DNA of 64,000 bases, taken from positions 248,001-312,000 of the forward strand of contig NZ_SLVV01000002.1 of the NCBI RefSeq assembly GCF_004340465.1, read 5' to 3'. Every line of letters begins with the position of its first letter. Position 1 is the first letter of the stretch. The stretch comes from Mesobacillus foraminis. GTDB lineage: Bacteria; Bacillota; Bacilli; Bacillales; Cytobacillaceae. This document shows positions 45,512 to 54,900 of the stretch, piece by piece. Under the pieces are notes generated by a model. The model was not told the origin of the DNA. It saw nothing but the letters and a program-made list of their open reading frames with translations, and did not search any database. The position numbers and the translations under genes are program-made.

Positions 45512-45862
45512 TTAGATATCACCACACCACATTGGGATCTTCATACTAATTGCTAGTCAGCCTGATAAAAAACAGCTTATATAATCAGTATATTGAGCTA
45601 TTGGGACATTGTTGTTACTTTTTTATTCATTTTAGCTTTTTACGATATCCTTCTTTAAAATTGCAGAAAAGCAGGGTTCTTCCACCACTGCTTTGTCTGG
45701 CAGCTGGAAAGTCTCCCTGCTATGCTGTCTTCTTTTACCCGGGTATCAGAAATTCATCCCGGCAAATTGAAGGATATACGGTAGCTGTGCGGATTTCTCT
45801 TCCATCCAGTTGACCAATTTCCTTCAAAACTCTTTCACCTTATGTGAACCGTGCATACGTCT
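45512..45862. other. Intergenic region of about 350 bp, no convincing gene
   Basis: On the minus strand, one stretch reads GERVLKEIGQLDGREIRTAT and continues in protein-like fashion before stops, which could be an old relic, but nothing could be recognised. No RNA structure was seen. Confidence 0.35.
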
Positions 45863-46861
45863 TTACTTTACCATCTTTATGTTCATAAACCTGTCGGCCT
45901 GTGCCTGTACATGAAGGTAAGCCTCTTTATATTCCTGTTTTAATTGTGCAATAATTTCTCCTGCGGTCTGTATCTCTTTGATTGAACCGATTCCATGCCC
46001 TGCTGACCAGATATCCTTCCATGCCTTCGCACTGTTTTCCTTTTGCATTTCATCAAAATTAACATTCTCTTTCTTTGTCAGGGATGCAGAGTCAATCCCA
46101 GCTCTTTCGATACTTGGCTTCAACATATTGGACTTGACTCCTGAGAATGCATCTGTAAAAATCAAATCTTCCTGGGTTGAATTCACGAGCATTTGACGGT
46201 ATTCATCCTTCGCCATGCTTTCTGTTGCCACAATGAATCTTGTTCCCATATAAGCGATATCTGCACCCGCTGCCTGGGCTGCAAGGATTCCCTTCCCGGT
46301 CGAGATCGATCCTGCAAGAACAATAATGCCATCCCAGAATGTCCTGACCATATCCACAAAGGCAAAACTATTAATCTCACCCGCATGGCCCCCCGCTCCA
46401 CTTGCAACCAGGATTAAACCGTCTGCACCTGCCTCCGCCGCCTTCTTTGCAAACTTTAGATCGCTGACATCAGAAAATACCAGACCACCATATTCATGCA
46501 CGATGTCCACTATTTTCTTTGGATTGCCTAAAGAGGTAATGACAAGCTGGGGCTGATATTTTTTTATAAGTTCAATTTCTTCATCAAGGCGGCTGTACGA
46601 ACTGTGAACCACCATATTCATGGCCCAGGGAGCAATTCTTTGGTTTGGATTTAGCTCCTTTGCCTTGCTTAATTCTTCATTCAAATGGGCCATCCAGCCT
46701 TCAAGAACTTCAATCGGCCGGGCATTGGGGGCCGGAAATGAACCAATTACACCATTTAGGCAGGCAGCCTTCACAAGCTCCGGACCCGATACTAAAAACA
46801 TTGGTGCAGCAATAGCGGGAATTGATAACGAATTCAGCCAGCTTTTGGGGAGTGTCTTCAC
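45863..46861 (-). CDS. Nitronate monooxygenase (2-nitropropane dioxygenase-like)
   Basis: An FMN-dependent enzyme that oxidises nitronates, of about 332 residues. TIM-barrel FMN contacts: PAIAAPMFLVSGPELVKAA, GADGLILVASGAGGHAGE (with the key His), IIVLAGSISTGKGILAAQAAGADIAYMGTRFI. The start at 46861 (GTG) is chosen because GGAGAG lies seven bases ahead; ATG 46882 would include that site. Single gene. Enzymes of this group detoxify propionate-3-nitronate; its natural substrate here is unknown. Confidence 0.87.
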   Translation of the reverse strand: MKTLPKSWLNSLSIPAIAAPMFLVSGPELVKAACLNGVIGSFPAPNARPIEVLEGWMAHLNEELSKAKELNPNQRIAPWAMNMVVHSSYSRLDEEIELIKKYQPQLVITSLGNPKKIVDIVHEYGGLVFSDVSDLKFAKKAAEAGADGLILVASGAGGHAGEINSFAFVDMVRTFWDGIIVLAGSISTGKGILAAQAAGADIAYMGTRFIVATESMAKDEYRQMLVNSTQEDLIFTDAFSGVKSNMLKPSIERAGIDSASLTKKENVNFDEMQKENSAKAWKDIWSAGHGIGSIKEIQTAGEIIAQLKQEYKEAYLHVQAQADRFMNIKMVK

Positions 46862-47045
46862 CAATTTTCTCTCTCCTGTCATTACATATTTATTAGTAAA
46901 TCTATCTACTCATAATTTTCTAAAAAGGTTATTTATCATACAAAATACCGTTCCAGCGAGTCCGTTGTTTTTAAAATAAAAAGGATAAGCAAGATTATAG
47001 AGACTGCAGTTAATCTAGCCTGTTCTTGACTTATTTTTTCATCAG

Positions 47046-47639
47046 TTAAATAGGATTCCTTAGCCCTGTTGTATGCTGCCGTTCTCCTGCTATTTCTAAA
47101 AACGCTTCATTCAACGCATAGTGAAGCTGTACAAATTCCCCGAACTTCGCGGTTCCTTTAAGGCTCAGGAGATTCTCGGGAATACCCTCTTTGAACAAGG
47201 GGATTCCTTCCCCGAGCAATATGGGAATGACTGTAATGATCATCTCATCGACCAGATTTTCCTTTAAAAACGAATTCACCAGTTCTGCGCCTCCAACCAG
47301 CCAGATATTCTTTCCCTTCCGCTTCATTAGTTTTTGAACAAAACGATCTGGATCATCGTTTATAAATTCAATAAAAGGATGACTTTTCTTTTCAGACCTG
47401 CAAAAAACATAATTTTTTATATCCGGATAGGGATACTCTTCGACCAGGGAAAGGATATGTTCATACGTGTTCCTTCCCATGATGACAGTATCGACGGTGT
47501 CATAAAAATCGGTGTATCCATTATCCCCTTCCCCCAGACGTTCAGCCTCCTGCAGCCAGTCAATATCGCCATTAGTTCTGGCAATATATCCATCCATGCT
47601 CATAGCGATATATAAAACTACTTTTCTCTCTTTTTTCAA
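47046..47639 (-). CDS. Dihydrofolate-reductase-fold protein (RibD C-terminal family)
   Basis: A protein of about 197 residues with the DHFR/RibD C-terminal fold: KVVLYIAMSMDGYIARTNGDIDWL at the N-terminus, DTVIMGRNTYEHILSL, and the NADPH-binding stretch KNIWLVGGAELVNSFLKENLVDEMIITVIPILLGEGIPLF. It resembles the YwjB/YyaP reductases of Bacillus rather than true FolA. TTG at 47639 is preferred because AGGAAG lies eight bases upstream; GTG at 47648 adjoins it. Single gene. Likely an NADPH-dependent reductase of unknown substrate. Confidence 0.85.
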   Translation of the reverse strand: MKKERKVVLYIAMSMDGYIARTNGDIDWLQEAERLGEGDNGYTDFYDTVDTVIMGRNTYEHILSLVEEYPYPDIKNYVFCRSEKKSHPFIEFINDDPDRFVQKLMKRKGKNIWLVGGAELVNSFLKENLVDEMIITVIPILLGEGIPLFKEGIPENLLSLKGTAKFGEFVQLHYALNEAFLEIAGERQHTTGLRNPI

Positions 47640-47701
47640 TGTGATCACTTCCTAGTCTTAAAGTTTTATCACAGGTATCAAATCTGCTCTCACAGGCTAA
47701 T

Positions 47702-47726
47702 GTTTTACCATAAACAAATGGGGAAA
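47702..47726 (+). promoter_or_regulatory. Candidate sigma-B promoter of the DUF2188 gene
   Basis: GTTTTA and GGGAAA are separated by 13 bp, near the sigma-B consensus GTTTAA-N13-GGGTAT, about 34 bp upstream of the start codon. Confidence 0.45.
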
Positions 47727-47759
47727 AGAAATGACAAACAACAGATAGGAGGTTGTCAT

Positions 47760-48026
47760 ATGGCACAGGATAAAAATAATAATAACGAACGCGAACAGTA
47801 TTTTAAAGAGCGGGCTGGCACTGATGAGGCCAGGTTCCACGTCGTTCCTCATGATGAAGAGGGCTGGGCTGTAAAAGCCGAAGGAAACGATGAACCAGAT
47901 TATACGACCGATTCCAAATCCAAGGCGGTGAAGGAAGCAAAAAGAATGGCTGAAGAAGCAGGAACAATGGCCATCATCCACAATGAAGAAGGCAGGATTG
48001 AAGAACAGCATAATTATGAAGAGTGA
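47760..48026 (+). CDS. DUF2188 domain-containing small protein
   Basis: An 88-aa hydrophilic protein. The domain reads HVVPHDEEGWAVKAEGNDEP, DSKSKAVKEAKRMAEEAG, MAIIHNEEGRIEEQHNY, the usual DUF2188 pattern (HV-P...W.V..EG, T..EA...A...A, L.IH..DG.I). The start at 47760 is set by GGAGG seven bases ahead; an earlier in-frame start has no site. A sigma-B-like promoter lies in front, consistent with general stress expression seen in similar small Bacillus proteins. Function is unknown. Confidence 0.85.
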   Translation: MAQDKNNNNEREQYFKERAGTDEARFHVVPHDEEGWAVKAEGNDEPDYTTDSKSKAVKEAKRMAEEAGTMAIIHNEEGRIEEQHNYEE

Positions 48027-48045
48027 TGGAAAACCATTCCCATGT

Positions 48046-48070
48046 AAAAAACGCCAGAAATGGCGTTTTT
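48046..48070. terminator. Bidirectional terminator between the DUF2188 and 38-aa genes
   Basis: AAAAAACGCCA-GAAA-TGGCGTTTTT stem, serving both convergent genes. Confidence 0.88.
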
Positions 48071-48080
48071 GCTTTAATAA

Positions 48081-48197
48081 TTATTTCTCCCTGTCTGCCT
48101 TATTTCCTTTTGTTTTGGAGTTTTTATTTTTTGTAGGAAATATTTGATTATCCTGAGTCACCTTTGCACCTTCAATAAAATTATCCTTCGTTTTCAT
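48081..48197 (-). CDS. Small hydrophilic protein, 38 aa
   Basis: A 38-codon gene starting MKTKDNFIEGAKVTQDNQIF and ending GNKADREK. An excellent AAAGGAGG site lies six bases before the ATG, and a terminator follows the stop. The protein is Lys/Asn-rich with no hydrophobic segment. The gene is not recognised; size and composition resemble small spore or stress proteins. A 61-aa gene of similar character lies 60 bp upstream on the same strand, so the two may be a unit. Confidence 0.55.
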   Translation of the reverse strand: MKTKDNFIEGAKVTQDNQIFPTKNKNSKTKGNKADREK

Positions 48198-48257
48198 TTT
48201 CTTCCTCCTTTATTTTTCCGGTATTCTAATTAGCTGTTTTATCCCTAATAGACCAGG

Positions 48258-48443
48258 TTAGCGGATACGGCCGGTGATTCCATCATCGCCGATTAAAGTT
48301 TCGCCAATCTTTGGCGCTTCTGCTTTTTGTTTATCGTTTGTATTCTTATCAAATCCTGGTTCAGTGGTCCCAGTAGACATTAAAGGCTGTTTCAAAGGAT
48401 CCCTTCCCGGAGAATGTTCAGGAAATTTATTTTTTTGCTTCAT
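48258..48443 (-). CDS. Small hydrophilic protein, 61 aa
   Basis: Starts MKQKNKFPEHSPGRDPLKQP and ends IGDDGITGRIR. It is charged and Pro/Gly-rich with no membrane segment, probably disordered. A run of seven G ending seven bases before the ATG is a clear ribosome site. Not recognised. Together with the 38-aa gene downstream it may form a short operon. Confidence 0.55.
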   Translation of the reverse strand: MKQKNKFPEHSPGRDPLKQPLMSTGTTEPGFDKNTNDKQKAEAPKIGETLIGDDGITGRIR

Positions 48444-48695
48444 ACTTTCCCCCCCTTACTATTCATTTCATTTTTATTGTCCGCTTATCTTATTTTCTTA
48501 TACCAAGAAAGGTAATGAATCTTCAGAATAAAGGACCTCGCATTAATAGTGTGATGAAACCTTTCACTTAAATTCACATCCCCTAAGAGATTCATAAATC
48601 ATATGGTTTAATTCTCAAATCTGTATGTTTGCCATTTTGAAATTGTGGAATTCTAGGGTTGATATTCCCTTAAAACGATAAATGGAGGAACTTTC

Positions 48696-49457
48696 ATGAA
48701 AATATCAGGCAACACGGTTTTAATTACCGGAGGAGCAACCGGTATTGGATTTGCATTAGCGCAGCGGTTCTTATTGGCGGACAATACCGTGATTATCGTT
48801 GGAAGGCGTGAGGACAAATTAACAGAGGCTAAGGACAAGCATCCTGACCTGCACATAAAAGGATGTGATATTTCCATAGAAGCCGAACGGACCTCTTTGT
48901 TTAACTGGATCAACACCGATTTTCCACAGGTAAACGTTCTGGTTAATAATGCAGGTATCCAGCAAAGGGTGAACCTTTTACAGGAAGCCCACGAATGGGA
49001 CTACTACAAGAAAGAAATCTCCATCAATGTTGATGCACCCATCCATCTTTCCATGCTCTTTGCTTCCCATTTCATTCAACAGGAACATGCAGCGATCATT
49101 AACATTTCATCAGGGCTGGCCATACGTCCTGGTGTCTGGGTTCCAATTTACAGTGCAACAAAAGCAGCCTTGCATTCATTTACAGTCTCACTTAGGATTC
49201 AATTGGCACAAACGAATGTCAAAGTAACTGAGGTATTCCCTCCAGCTGTCAATACCGACCTTGGCGGAGCTGGGTTGCATACATTCGGGGCACCATTGCA
49301 GGATTTTGCTGATTCGGTTTTTTCCCGTCTGAAGGAAGGAGACCATGAAATTGGATATGGTGATTCCGAAGCCAGGCTAACGGCATCAAAAGCAGAAAAT
49401 GACAAAGGAGCCATCGAAGCATGGAGGAATTTTCTTAAAAATAATCCTGACTTTTAG
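48696..49457 (+). CDS. Short-chain dehydrogenase/reductase (DltE-like)
   Basis: A 253-aa NAD(P)-dependent oxidoreductase. The cofactor loop is TGGATGIG (11-18), then LVNNAGIQQRVNL, the catalytic Ser in NISSGLAI, and YSATKAAL with Tyr and Lys. The C-terminus with TEVFPPAVNTDLGGAG is the usual SDR substrate loop. It resembles B. subtilis DltE/YvaG-like SDRs. The ATG follows ATGGAGGAA. It is a single gene; the substrate is not predictable. Confidence 0.88.
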   Translation: MKISGNTVLITGGATGIGFALAQRFLLADNTVIIVGRREDKLTEAKDKHPDLHIKGCDISIEAERTSLFNWINTDFPQVNVLVNNAGIQQRVNLLQEAHEWDYYKKEISINVDAPIHLSMLFASHFIQQEHAAIINISSGLAIRPGVWVPIYSATKAALHSFTVSLRIQLAQTNVKVTEVFPPAVNTDLGGAGLHTFGAPLQDFADSVFSRLKEGDHEIGYGDSEARLTASKAENDKGAIEAWRNFLKNNPDF

Positions 49458-49612
49458 TAATAAAAGAAGTGTAAACCATCTAATTAGTGCTCCGTTTCGA
49501 TGCTTTAACAATCCATCCCTATATTTACAGTAAGTACCATATACACAAGAACCTGACTTGTACTATAATAATAAAACTCTCCTGCCTACCATCATTTAAG
49601 GAGGTTTAATTT

Positions 49613-49798
49613 ATGGCTAAAAAAGCTCTGATCATAAAACAAAAGCAGCCTCAAAAATATAAAGTGCAAGAATATACACGCTGTGAGCGCTGTGGCCGTC
49701 CTCATTCAGTTTTGCGCAAGTTCAAGCTTTGCCGTATATGTTTCCGGGAACTTGCCTATAAAGGGCAGCTGCCTGGTATCAAAAAAGCGAGCTGGTAA
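49613..49798 (+). CDS. rpsN: 30S ribosomal protein S14, zinc-binding (type Z), isolated copy
   Basis: A 61-aa S14 protein with both zinc Cys pairs intact (CERCGRPH...CRIC), and the invariant [17 protein letters not shown] end. S14 sits in the 30S head. The N-terminus ([22 protein letters not shown]) differs from the usual MAKKSMIAK form of the spc operon. It is not flanked by ribosomal genes, so it is probably a second S14 copy. AAGGAGG precedes the ATG, and a strong terminator follows. Isolated S14 paralogues are usually zinc-free and Zur-controlled; this one keeps the cysteines, and no Zur box was seen. Confidence 0.93.
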   Translation: MAKKALIIKQKQPQKYKVQEYTRCERCGRPHSVLRKFKLCRICFRELAYKGQLPGIKKASW

Positions 49799-49806
49799 TA
49801 TAAATA

Positions 49807-49840
49807 AACCCCCAAAGATTCATGTCTTTGGGGGTTTTTG
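49807..49840 (+). terminator. Intrinsic terminator of the S14 gene
   Basis: AACCCCCAAAGA-N6-TCTTTGGGGGTT followed by TTTG. Confidence 0.92.
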
Positions 49841-49856
49841 CATTTCTGTCGAGCAA

Positions 49857-50225
49857 TTACTGTTTATACTGATTTAAATCTGTCATGCACTCCTGCACCA
49901 GCGTGACGGCCTGGCTCATGGCTGCACCACCGCCAAATGCGGCCGATACACCAATCGCCTCCAGAATTTCTTCCTCCGTTGCGCCTTGATCAAGACAGCC
50001 CTTGGTATGATAAATAATGCAATATTCATCCTGGGAAAAGATACTGATCCCCAATGCAATCAATTGCTTTTCTTTTTGCGACAATTTCCCTTCTTCAAAG
50101 CATGCTTCCGTAAAAGCATTAAAATGTTTAGCAATTTTAGGCATTTTCTGTGTAAACGTTCCTAAACCCTCTTTAAAATCATAGAGGGCTGCTTCTGTTT
50201 CATTTCGCGGTTCATTATGCTCCAT
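49857..50225 (-). CDS. Carboxymuconolactone-decarboxylase/AhpD-like family protein
   Basis: A protein of about 122 residues with the all-helical AhpD/CMD fold: [62 protein letters not shown]. The usual ExxCxxC redox motif is reduced to EYCIIYH, with one nearby Cys (KGC), so peroxidase-linked activity is possible but not sure. The start at 50225 is preferred: GGAG lies about ten bases ahead, with an in-frame earlier start at 50255 unsupported. Single gene. Confidence 0.8.
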   Translation of the reverse strand: MEHNEPRNETEAALYDFKEGLGTFTQKMPKIAKHFNAFTEACFEEGKLSQKEKQLIALGISIFSQDEYCIIYHTKGCLDQGATEEEILEAIGVSAAFGGGAAMSQAVTLVQECMTDLNQYKQ

Positions 50226-50381
50226 ATTGTCACAACTCCATTCCCTATTTTTCACCTTTAGTATGGTTAAATATAGGAAAGTTATTCGGTTGAATGATAT
50301 CAGAATAACTTGGGTATTTTTTGACCTCCTGGCAATACTATCATTTGGAAATACCTATTACCATTTCGTCGAGGATTAATA

Positions 50382-50575
50382 ATGAATTTTGAGCACCTGA
50401 ACCCTATAAACATCGAATCACTATGAACCAAAGCAGCGTTAAACGAACAGCATGGTGTATTTACCGCACAGTGTGAGGGTCAGCCATTGGAGCACGCCGC
50501 AGTTGGTCTCGCTGACGAATGACAGTAGTCAAGGGAAATTGAACATGCATTAGATAGAAAGACCCATTCAATGAA
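50382..50575 (+). pseudogene. Possible short gene relic
   Basis: From an ATG behind GAGGA, one frame reads MNFEHLNPINIESL, stop, TKAALNEQHGVFTAQCEGQP, LEHAAVGLADE, two stops, SREIEHALDRKTHSM. The composition looks protein-like but no family was recognised. It may be an old fragment or chance. Confidence 0.25.
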
Positions 50576-50611
50576 CAGTCATTTTTTATTTTGTCTGGTT
50601 GTAAAACTGGT

Positions 50612-50748
50612 CTGTTGACTTCCGTTCCAGGCGTTTCGCTTTTCACGGAGCGGACTGGAAGCCTCCTCGTCACAGCTGCTCCTGCGGGATCTTGCCTATC
50701 CCGCTGATCCCGGAGAAGTCTTCACGCCTTCCACTCCAATCAACAGGG
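50612..50748 (-). repeat. Dispersed Bacillaceae repeat, copy 2
   Basis: About 137 bp, opposite strand to copy 1. It starts CCCTGTTGATTGGAGTGG and ends CCTGGAACGGAAGTCAACAG. Internal blocks shared with copy 1 are GTGAAGACT, ACGAGGAGGCT and AAAAGCG. The terminal bases form an inverted repeat; GATCCCGCAGG pairs with CTCCGGGATC-like parts inside, so a folded RNA or DNA is likely. No open frame. Confidence 0.75.
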
Positions 50749-50871
50749 TTTTAATAGTCAATGTGCAGTACAGCCAACCCCTTAAGCGTTATTTATTTCC
50801 ATTTAAAAACGAAGCCGCAGCCCAAATTGAGGAGGAATCTAACCTGAGGTAAAAACTCATTAAGAGACAAA

Positions 50872-50906
50872 AAGAAGGGTTCGGAATGAGCATTCCGAAC
50901 CCCTTT
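50872..50906 (-). terminator. Intrinsic terminator of the RsbR-like gene
   Basis: GGGTTCGGAAT-GAGC-ATTCCGAACCC stem followed on the minus strand by TTCTTTTTG. Same stem core as the HAD-gene terminator at 25922. Confidence 0.88.
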
Positions 50907-50958
50907 TGCCGACAATCAAGACTCTTTCCATTAAGCGTCTTTCCGTTTTTTATATTGT

Positions 50959-51786
50959 TTATTCGATGCTCTCCAGTGCTTGTCTCACGTGGGCGAATGT
51001 TCGAGTCGCCGACATATTGATTCCTGCATGAACAATGGTCTGTGCCAATTCAGGCCGAAGCCCGGTGACAATGGCTTGAATTCCGAGAAGGCTCAAGATA
51101 TTTTCAAACTGGGAGAGGTATCTTGCAATATCTTCATCAATGGTCAATATCCCCGAATAATCGGTAATTAACTGTCTGATTTGCAGGTCGACAATCCTGG
51201 GAACAACCTTTTCAAAAATATAGGTAACTCGATATTCGTCAAGGACTCCAATCAGTGGAAGTACGGCAACTCCGTCCTTGATCGGTACAATGGGGGCGGA
51301 CAGTTCGGCTATTTCCTTCTGAGACTTTGCCATTAAATTATCGGAAAGGCGTTCAAATGCGTACACTGTTTCATTCATACTAATATCCAGAAGAACGTTT
51401 ACCCGTTTGATCAGGAATATTGTTTCTGGTGCAGAAAGTTTGAATTCTGTCCCAATGCTTGTGAGGAATTCAGTAAAGAATTCCCTTGTCCCCGGATAAC
51501 GGGCAACAATTTCGGAAAGTTTCCCGCCCGCAGCCACAAGATCTTCTGCATTTTTTTTACTCCATTCCAGCAGGTCCCCGGGCACACCTTCTTCCTCAGT
51601 AATCAGGGATTTCCCCAGGAACCCCAGAAAGCTTGTATACATCTGTATTGCCCGTTCTTTTTCTTCTGTTGGAATGACCAGCCTCAGCCGTTCAAGAACT
51701 CCTTTGACAATTTCATTGGCCAGGGTATCTGCATTTTTAATTAAATGGTTGGAAACATTGGAAATCGGGGCCATATCTAATTTCAC
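50959..51786 (-). CDS. RsbR-type STAS domain protein (stressosome component)
   Basis: A 275-aa protein related to B. subtilis RsbR paralogues. The N-terminal half (1-150) is a helical globin-like sensor (KGVLERLRLVIPTEEKERAI, ARYPGTREFFTEFLTSIGTE). The STAS domain begins SAPIVPIKDGVAVLPLIGVLDE; the phospho-site regions are LITDYSGILTIDEDIA (Ser in place of the first Thr) and LRPELAQTIVHAGI (Thr). RsbR proteins build the stressosome that releases RsbT to start sigma-B activation. Start is GTG 51786 or ATG 51774. The gene is alone, not next to rsbS/rsbT. Confidence 0.85.
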   Translation of the reverse strand: MKLDMAPISNVSNHLIKNADTLANEIVKGVLERLRLVIPTEEKERAIQMYTSFLGFLGKSLITEEEGVPGDLLEWSKKNAEDLVAAGGKLSEIVARYPGTREFFTEFLTSIGTEFKLSAPETIFLIKRVNVLLDISMNETVYAFERLSDNLMAKSQKEIAELSAPIVPIKDGVAVLPLIGVLDEYRVTYIFEKVVPRIVDLQIRQLITDYSGILTIDEDIARYLSQFENILSLLGIQAIVTGLRPELAQTIVHAGINMSATRTFAHVRQALESIE

Positions 51787-51922
51787 CTTTTCTATTTTTA
51801 TAATGAGAGACCCAAATTATTAAAATTCAGATAGTGCTGTAATCCTGATACTGGATTTGAAAGGGTGGGACTATATTCATGGTCTTTATTTTAATGTAGC
51901 TTAAAACCTTGAATTGTTCAAT

Positions 51923-54900
51923 CTAGTTTGTAAAAATATCACGAATATCCTCATCGGTCAAAAAGGATGATAAAGAGTCACCTGAGTGAATGAGTTCTCC
52001 AATCATGTCCTTTTTTTTCTCCTGGAGTGCATGGATTTTCTCCTCTATCGTGCCAGCTGAAATGAGTTTAATGACTTGAACCGGGTTTTGCTGTCCAAAG
52101 CGATGTGCACGGTCGGCAGCCTGCTCTTCGACCGCAGGATTCCACCAGAGATCATAGAGAATAACGGTGTCAGCCCCTATTAAATTCAATCCTGTTCCTC
52201 CCGCCTTCAAAGAAATTAAAAATACCTCTCGTTCCCCAGAATTAAAACGTCCGGTCAACCTCACACGTTCTTCCGAAGGGGTTTGTCCATCCAGATAGAA
52301 AAAGTCAATACCCTTATAGGCCAGTTCGTGGCCAATGATTTCCAGCATTTTCGTGAATTGGGAGAAAATCAGCAGCCTTCTGCCAGAATCCCGGGATTCT
52401 TCGACAATCTCCATTAACTGATCAAATTTCGCAGATTTCCCTCTGTAACCGTCCACGAACAGGGAGGGATGACAGCAGATCTGGCGAAGTCTCGTTAAAC
52501 CGGCAAGTATCTTTATCCGATTTTTCCGGATTGTTTCTTTATCCAAATGTTTAAGTGTATCATGGCGCAATTTCGCCAAGTAAGCAGCATAGAGCTTTTT
52601 TTGATCCGGGTTCAGCTCTGCAGATTCAATACTTGCTGTTTTTTCAGGAAGATCAGGCAGAACCTCCTCTTTTCGCCTCCTAAGGAGGAACGGACGTATA
52701 CGACGGGCAATATTTTTACTAGTCAGCTGACTGTACTCCTTCAAATCTAAAAATAATTCTGGAAAGACGATGTGAAAAATGGACCACAGCTCTTCAACTG
52801 CGTTCTCTACAGGCGTCCCCGTAAGGGCAAAGGAGTTTTCAGCCCTTATTTTCTTCACTGCTTTTGCCGTCTGTGTACCGGGGTTTTTAAAAGCCTGGGC
52901 CTCATCAAAAAAAACCGTATGGAAGCACTGACTTTCATACCATTTTATATCTCTTCGGAGCAAAGGATAGGAAGTGATGACAACATCGAATCCTCCTGAT
53001 TGTGCCTGGGCTTTCACCCTTTCCTCTTTACTGCCGTCAATCACGGCTGCTTGTACTTCAGGTGCAAATTTTATCAGCTCGCTCAGCCAGTTATAAGTCA
53101 GGGACGAAGGGCAGACAATCAGCACGGGCAATTTCTGTTTCCGGATCTCGCTTAATTCTGACAGAATGAAAGAGATACTTTGAAGTGTCTTACCCAATCC
53201 CATGTCATCTGCCAAGATCCCTCCGAACCCGTAGCTGGCCAGCTGTTTAAGCCATTTAAAGCCAGTTTTTTGGTAATCTCTCATGACAGACTCCAATTGC
53301 CCTGGAATCTCATACTTCAAGCTTCCGGGATCTTTCATCCCATCAAGAAACTCATAGAAAGTTTCATCCACGGTTAATGCATGTTCTTCGACAGTTTCAA
53401 GCATCTTAAGTCCTTGAATGAGAGGAACTTTAAGCCCTTTTTCCAGCTCGCCGGCATAGCCGGAAGCACTTAAAAATTGCTGAACTTTTTCAAACTCCCT
53501 TGTTTCCAAGGAGAGGAGTGAGCCATTGCGGAGCCTGTAATATTTTCGCTTTTCCTCCAAGGCTGCTAATACTTCCCGGATTTGCTTCTCAGGTATCCCA
53601 TCAATATTGAATTTAAATTCCAGCCAATTTGTTCGCTCTTTCATGGCCTTTATCCTTATCCGCGGGCGTGGGTTTTCCTTGAATACGCGATTCCTTATGG
53701 CTGTTGTAGCATAAATTTGAGCGACCTTCTGAAGCCTTGGCAAAACATGATATAAAAATTCATACTCTAATTCTTCATTTTGCAAATAATAGCCGCCATC
53801 TGTTTTGGTAAATGAGCTCTCTTCCATCAGCTGCAATATAGAATCTTCCTTGACCCTGTCCCTAATGATCAAGGCATCCGGGCTGAATACCCGCCTTTCT
53901 AAGGGTTGAATCACAATGTTCTCATAATGGAATTCAAGCCCTGCCAAAAGACGGTTATTTACCCTGTCAAGATACAGCTTGGCAACTAATGGAGTTCTTA
54001 AGTATTTTTTGGTAAGACTTTGTGAAATATGAACATCTCCAAGTTTTCTTAAGCCTGGGATCACCTTTTCTAGAAATAACTGAATCTGGTTTTCCGGGAT
54101 GGAAATTTTATTCTTCCCGGAACGATCCAGCATTTTTTTTAATTCCGCCAGCCGCTCCGAGTCCTCTGCCTTTAGCTGAACCAGTTTTCCTTCATGCAGT
54201 ACCATACTGTAGGGATTCAGGAGGATTGTCTCTTCCAGGCCATTTACTTCCATCCAGAAACCAGTAACATCATTTTCATAAAAAGCGAACTGCAATGGAA
54301 GCAATTCACTCACGTGCTGCAGTCCGGAAAATAATTGGCCATGATGTTCAAGTTCTACAAAAGGCGCATTTGCCAGCAAAGGGGCAAGCCTTAGCCAGGA
54401 GGTCGGTGAAATGATGGTTACTTGATTATCCATGACCGGCCATGAACTCTGTGCGTATGCCTCAAAATAGGTTTTTTCATCATATACCATTCTAAAGAGC
54501 TCTTGGAGAACAGCATCTGTTTCTCGCGAGAAGCAATGCTCTCCTGGGTCGTATGTAAAATGAGGGGAAATGGTATATGGATGGCCTTTTTGCACACGTT
54601 TCAGGAATTCCCTGATATCACCTACCGAGGTCCCGCCAATTTTCAGTTGGATTCCTAGCATATGGCCATCCGGAACAGCGACCGGTTTACATCTAAACAC
54701 CAGTTTCAGCACTTCTCTTTTTTCAAGGAGAGTCTGGCGGCTCTTTGACCGCGGCGTACTATTATTGAAAAGTGTCAGCAGTCCTTTGGCTAGCCTTACA
54801 TCTTCAGGAGTATCAACTATTACGGCTTCCATAGGTGAAGTTCCCTGGCGCAGATGATTGAGAACTGCGAGTAAAACCGCCGCAATATGCTGGCAGTCTT

